A stretch of DNA of 64,000 nucleotides. It comes from Carnegiea gigantea. Its lineage: Eukaryota > Streptophyta > Magnoliopsida > Caryophyllales > Cactaceae. The translations under genes were made by a program, and so were the position numbers. Location of the stretch: contig JAKOGI010001271.1 in assembly GCA_029747015.1 (NCBI GenBank), positions 63,501 to 127,500 of the forward strand. Direction: 5' to 3'. Shown here piece by piece: positions 59,354 through 64,000 of the stretch (positions within the stretch are counted from its first letter, which is position 1; each line of letters opens with the position of its first letter). The notes under the pieces are model-generated. The model ran no database searches, had not been told where the DNA came from, and worked only from the letters and a program-made list of their open reading frames with translations.

Positions 59354-59705
59354 CTTTCAATATGGATATTGACAAAACCTACTTGTATTTCTCCTTTGAT
59401 GCTACTCATAGTTGTTTCTTCCACTACCAAAACTAATGCTACTCCGAAGTTGATTGTTGCTGCTTGAAGAAATCCTCCTTCCAATTATGAATAATGAAAC
59501 CTCTTGTTATTCCTTGTCTAGGTTTGAATCCATCAATACTGATTTTAATGAACCTATTTTGTGGTCTTCTCCATGCTAGCCAATGAGTCTTCTTATGGTT
59601 GGCAACTAAATGGTTTAGGCTTAAAGATTCTAGTGTGTGTATGAGTTTATGTTTGATACAACATTCGAGAGTAGCTTTTTTGGCTCTTATTAATGTACTT
59701 CCTAA
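59354..59705 (-). pseudogene. LINE-type RNase H, N-terminal half (split by CACTA element)
   Basis: Minus strand: THWLAWRRPQNRFIKISIDG, FKPRQGITRGFIIHNWK, then after a frameshift GGFLQAATINFGVALVLVVE and QVGFVNIHIE. This follows the W.PP...IKIN.DG...GG.I.D..G pattern of the RVT_3 RNase H domain that ends many plant LINEs; the catalytic D of I-D-G is present. The sequence stops at the CACTA element and resumes at 57306. Upstream it is cut off by the copia LTR at 59714. A host RNase H-like gene is possible but less likely given the decay. Confidence 0.65.
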
Positions 59706-59713
59706 ATTAGGCC

Positions 59714-60367
59714 TGTTAGGAAATTAGAGCAAACTAACAGCGGAAGCGATAGGATGAAACAGATATTTAGAAATTTAAAGAACGATAACAAGAATAAAGC
59801 AATAACACACAAAATTTATTTGGAAACCCAATATGGGAAAAACCACGGACGGCGACGAGCACAATCAATCCACTATAAGAGCAAGGAGAGTACAAAGTGA
59901 TCACAATCACAATAAGTGATTCAATCTAATAGCAGGATTACAATCTCTCTTGTAATCTCTCTCAAAACAGTCTCTACCTCTCGATGTGTTTTTGTATTTT
60001 CTTGGTAATGGAACTCAGGGATGATTTTAGATCTTAGACAAGGTCGCTATATATAGGGTCTAGAAGTCCAGGGTTTAACCCTAAAGAAGAAGAACCCTAG
60101 CCGCCAAGAAGACTGTACACCAAAACGCAAACCCTAGCCGCCAGGAAGCCTGCTCTCGAACTGGGAACGCGACACGACCGTGCTGGGTGACACGGTCACC
60201 CCGTGCCAGGGTGGCACCTGGCACGGCCCACCCGTGCCACCTAGCACGACCCACCGGTGCCAAATTTCTGCCTTCTTTCGTCGTCACTTCTTCGGCCTGA
60301 CATGCCCGTGTCGCTTAGCACGGTCCCATCATGCCGTTTCTTGGATTTTAGGCCACAAAACCTAACA
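59714..60367 (-). repeat. 3' LTR of the copia element
   Basis: Starts TGTTAGGAAATTAGAGC and ends acaaaacctaaca, with terminal inverted TGTTAGG/CCTAACA. 654 bp. At 60165-60345 it holds a GC-rich set of gtgccacc/ggcacgg motifs. Confidence 0.85.
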
Positions 60368-60381
60368 ATCTCCACCTTGGA
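60368..60381 (-). other. Polypurine tract of the copia element
   Basis: Minus strand ccaaggtggagatt directly before the LTR start TGTTAGG, the usual copia form. Confidence 0.82.
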
Positions 60382-60467
60382 ACGAAATATCCAATCACCA
60401 ACTCTCTAACACAGTCATTGCATGCCGAAGGGTGAGGCCCCCCAAGGGGCAATGCCTCGATGGGCGC

Positions 60468-61274
60468 TCAAATACTGTGAATGCCAACTAAGTCCAAGCA
60501 ATGCTCGAACTTAGTTATAGGTAAAGACTTGGTCAACATTTTTACAGGATTCTCCGAAGTGTGAACCTTCCTTACAACTACTTCCCTTACAACAATTGTA
60601 TCTCTGACATAGTGATACTTGATACTGATGTGCTTGGTCTTTGAATGGTAAGCATCATTCTTAGTCAAGTGGATTGCACTCTAACTATCAGAAAACACCA
60701 CAGTGGTAGCCTGTGTAACTTCAAGCTCAGTAAAAAGGCCCCTCAACCAAGTAGCTTCCTTTACTCCTTTAGTAGCAGCAACATACTCAGCCTCTGTAGT
60801 AGATAGAGCTCCAATAGACTGAAGCGATACTTTCCAAGAAATAGCACCTGCACACATAGTGAAGATATACCCAGATATGGACCTTCTCCTATCAAGATCA
60901 CCAGCATAGTCAGAATCAACAAAGTCTGTAACATCACATGTAGTAGCTTTGTTTTTATCAAATATCAACCCCTTATTAATAGCACCCTTGACATAGCAAA
61001 GGATCCACTTCGCAGCTTCCCAATGATCCTTTCCAGGATTATGCATATACCTACTTACCACACTCACAGCATGTGACAAGTCTGGTCTAGCATACATCAA
61101 ACTACCAACAGTACTAGAATAAGGGACATTAAACATTCTATCTATGTTCTTCTCAGATTGTGGACAACACTCAGCAGACAATCTCAAATGTGCAACAAGG
61201 GGTGTGGAAACTGCCTTACAGTTATCCATATTAAATCTGCCTAGTACTTTCTCAAGATAGTGTCCCTGAGACAA
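60468..61274 (-). pseudogene. RNase H and C-terminus of copia polyprotein (nearly open)
   Basis: 60681-61274 is open: SQGHYLEKVLGRFNMDNCKA, VPYSSTVGSLMYARPDLSHA, then RNase H with DFVDSDYAGDLDRRRSISGY and ALSTTEAEYVAATKGVKEAT. After one stop the tail continues at 60468-60668 (AYHSKTKHISIKYHYVRDTI) and ends normally. Catalytic acidic residues of the RNase H (DSDYAGD, TEAEY) are present. Confidence 0.87.
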
Positions 61275-62148
61275 GTACAGCTTACCAACCTTTCGATCTC
61301 TCTAAATCTCCATGCCTAGAATCTTCTTTGCTGCACCCAAGTCCTTCATCTCAAACTCCTCACTGAGTTGAGATTTCAACTTGCTGATCAAGCACTTATC
61401 CTTGGAGGCAATCAACATATCATCAACATGCAACAACAAGTAAATTAAGGAACCATCAGAATATTGTCTAAAATACACACAATTATCATATCAGCTACGT
61501 GTGTATCCTTGTGCAATCATAAAGCTGTCAAACCTTTTGTACCACTACCTAGGAGCCTACTTAAGTCCGTACAAGGACTTCTTTAATTTACACACTAATT
61601 GTTCCTTCCAGGAACAACAAAACCTTTAGGTTGCTTCATATAGATCTCCTCCTCCAATGAAGGAATACAGTTTTCACATCAAGCTGCTCCAGCTCTAGAT
61701 CAAACAAGGCACCAAATGCAAGAAGTACTCTAATGGAGGTATGTCTGACAACAGGTGAAAATACCTCATTGTAATCAATACCTTCTTTCTGGTTGCAACC
61801 ACAAACAACCAAGTGTGCTTTCCACCTTGCATCTTCAACTCCAGGAATGCACTCATTTCTCTTGTAGATCCATCTGGCAGTTAAGGCTCTCCGGCCTTTA
61901 GGTAGCTCATACAGTTCTCAAGTGCGATTCTTCTGTAAACTCTCCATTTCCTCTTGCATAGCTAGGATTCAATTAGGTGAACTTGGGCAAGAGATTGCTT
62001 CAGTATAGGTTGAAGGCTCCACACTTTCAGGCACCTCCTCTACAACTGAAAGTGCATATTCTATTAGTCCCTTATTATCATTATAGCGAGCAGGCCTCTT
62101 GATCTCCCTCCTAGGATAATCACGAGCTGTAGAGTGAGCAACTTTCAC
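61275..62148 (-). pseudogene. Reverse transcriptase of copia element (broken)
   Basis: Only fragments in shifting frames, for example LFDLELEQLDVKTVFLH (usually the QLDVKTAFL motif) and, near 61400-61450, the degenerate YVDD-box region. Many stops, so polymerase activity is lost. Confidence 0.8.
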
Positions 62149-63130
62149 CTAAGGCTGATCAAAACTGATAGTGCCAGGTTTAGTAACCTGAGCCTTCCTA
62201 TTGGACTGATTAGCAGCTCCACCTTGAGCAGCAACACTCTCCACTTCTATCTCCATACTGTTACTAGTATCCTCCTGATCACCTGCACTAGTAGAAGGGA
62301 CAACAAAATTCATTCCAGAAGATACTATAGCAGTCTCATTGAAAGTTATATCCCTACTCTGAATGATTTTCTTAGACTCAGGACACCATATGCGGTATCC
62401 TTTAGACTCAGATGCATATCTAAGAAACATGCATTTGACAGCCCTAGGGGCTAACTTCCCATTATTCATATGGGCATATATAGGACATCCAAATATTCTC
62501 AAAATAGAATAATTAACAGGATTATCGGACCATATTTCTTCTGGAATCTGAAAATCAATGGAGGTCTGTGGTGAACGATTCACCAAGTAGCAGGCTATAG
62601 GAATAGCCTTAGCCCAGAAAGCTTTGCGATCCCAAAGCCCTGCATTGAAAAGCATACATCAAGCTTTCTCTACTAGAGTCCTATTGATTCGTTCTGCAAC
62701 TCCATTCTGCTGTGACTTTCCAACCAAAGTCTTGTGCCTAGCTATGCCATTCACCGTGCAGTACTCATCAAACTCTGACTCAACAAACTCAAGACCATTT
62801 TTAGTTCTAAGCTTCTTAATCTTTCTCCTAGTCTGGTTCTCAACCAAAGCCTTGAACTTCTTGAATATGGAGAATGTCTCATTTTTCTGTCTCAAGAAGT
62901 AAACCCAAACTTTGCGTGATAAATCATCAACAAAAGTCAACATATAGCGCTTACCACCAAAAGAAGAAACCTTCAAAGGACCCCACAGATCAGAATGAAT
63001 GTAGTTAAGGATCCCCTGAGTACGATGCTTCACTTTAGAGAAACTCACCCTCTTTTGTTTCCCAAATATACAGTGATCACAAAATTATGCTTACCCGTAC
63101 CGGTGCTACCTAGACAACCTTTCTTACTTA
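62149..63130 (-). pseudogene. Integrase of copia element (broken)
   Basis: Zinc-binding CDHCIFGKQKR near 63060-63100, then the core at 62659-63048: HSDLWGPLKVSSFGGKRYML, FVDDLSRKVWVYFLRQK and SQQNGVAERINRTLVEKA. The second catalytic D is replaced, reading LRTKNGLEF where LRSDNGGEF is usual. The C-terminal part follows at 62149-62655: IPIACYLVNRSPQTSIDFQI and FGCPIYAHMNNGKLAPRA. One in-frame stop separates the two blocks. Confidence 0.86.
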
Positions 63131-63426
63131 GAATGGTCATCCCTTTCTCACTAATCTATCCCAATCTCATGTGCCATAACCTTGTATCATTAACATCAGC
63201 TGATGCTGTACCAATTGCAGCTACTCTTGTAACTGTGGTTCCTTATACGATGTAGAGACTTCCCTGTCGCAGTCCCTTCATTACTCCTATGACGCCCTTT
63301 ATCACCTTTAGGACACCATTCTCCATAATAATCCGACAATCATTAGTCTTAAGAGTACCCAAAGAGATTAAACAATGAGTCATATCAAGTATGTGACGAA
63401 CCTTAGATAAGGTTTTAACTATACCA

Positions 63427-64000
63427 TCATGGGGTTTTAATCTGCACAGTACCTATTCCTGCAATATTGCACTCAACATCATTGCCCATAAGTACAACCC
63501 CAGTATCAACAGACTCATAAGTGATAAACCAGTCCCTATGAGGACACATGTGATACGTACAATCAGAATCTAAAACCCAATCATCACCTAACCTTTTCTC
63601 AGAGGTGGTGGCTAAAGACATGATAGCAAGCAACACATCACCATCAGATTCTGACTCTACTATACAATCAGCTGTAGCAGTTTTCTCCTTTTTCTCTTTC
63701 CTTTTCTTTTTCTTTGGCTTCCTGCAGTTAGCCAGAATATGGCCCAATTTACCACAGTAATTACAGGTCTTATTGGAATGAGGATTCCTAGACTTAGGTC
63801 AGTTCTTTTTCTTATTACCATTCCCCTTTTGCTCAGTTGTTCTACCCCTAACAACTAATCTCTTGGTCGGATCAGCATGGATATCATAGTCAAATTTCTC
63901 CTTAGACAACAAATTAGACTTGACATCCTCAAATGATATAGTATCAAAATCACCATATAGCATAATCTCCTTAAAGTGTTTATGAGAAGGAAGTAAAGAC
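63427..64000 (-). pseudogene. Gag C-terminus and protease of copia element
   Basis: Zinc knuckle CNYCGKLGHILANC at 63724-63765 (CX2CX4HX4C intact), followed by a Lys-rich stretch, an acidic linker and the protease start WVLDSDCTYHMCPHRDWF at 63427-63747. The catalytic D-S-G appears as D-S-D. The protease frame breaks near 63427, before the integrase. The Gag N-terminus lies beyond the window. Confidence 0.82.

Larger units (their letters stand above)
59714..64000 (-). mobile_element. Ty1/copia retrotransposon (Tork-like), partial
   Basis: Minus-strand element entering from beyond the right edge: Gag end, protease, integrase, RT, RNase H, polypurine tract, 3' LTR (59714-60367). The order protease-integrase-RT-RNase H defines copia. 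Lineage suggested by WVLDSDCTYHMCPHRDWF and the Gag knuckle. The 5' LTR lies outside the window, so target duplication and age cannot be judged. Several stops and frameshifts. Confidence 0.9.

Noticed and set aside
61275..62148. Intact copia polymerase
   Set aside because: Motifs appear only in fragments across frames with many stops.

Overview
This is an AT-rich, repeat-dominated stretch of a plant nuclear genome, probably from a eudicot; I cannot name the species. The evidence is LTR retrotransposons with plant-type primer-binding sites, SINEs with (TTG)n tails, plant MITEs, and one recognisable host gene: a LAX PANICLE1/ROX-type bHLH transcription factor on the minus strand at 48681-49457. 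Nearly everything else is mobile or tandemly repeated DNA, and almost all element genes are broken.

Layout. (1) 5-10918: a minus-strand Ty3/gypsy element of the Tat/Athila kind (E1) with two LTRs and a degenerate gag-pol; a SINE sits in its left LTR. (2) 10936-26265: a second minus-strand Ty3/gypsy element (E4), also degenerate. Its integrase is split by E2 (13587-19205, plus strand), a non-autonomous LTR element whose 3' region matches that of E1. (3) 26266-48520: a tandem array of about 550-bp monomers. Each carries a minus-strand tRNA-like sequence, many followed by a T-run like a Pol III terminator. The array is split by E3 (26925-40212, minus), which keeps gag-protease and an Athila-type ORF but shows no reverse transcriptase or integrase. 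E3 itself holds two nested, oppositely oriented solo LTRs (31142-36040 and, inside it, 31207-33129). A partial copy of the E4 LTR lies at 40731-41628. (4) 48681-49571: the bHLH gene with a TATA box. (5) 49630-57000: AT-rich intergenic DNA with MITEs, two SINE copies and one CACTA-like terminus. (6) 57000-59705: a LINE-type RNase H coding remnant split by a CACTA-type element at 57310-59353. (7) 59714-64000: a minus-strand Ty1/copia element running off the right edge.

Order of events inferred from nesting: the tRNA-like array is older than E4 and E3, which inserted into it. E1 and E2 inserted into or beside E4. Solo LTR A inserted into solo LTR B, inside E3. The strongest candidate for something undescribed is the tRNA-bearing tandem array. 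Secondary signals are a second polypurine-like motif 1.0-1.25 kb before the 3' LTR in four elements, and GC-rich gtgccac/ggcacgg modules in LTRs of unrelated superfamilies.
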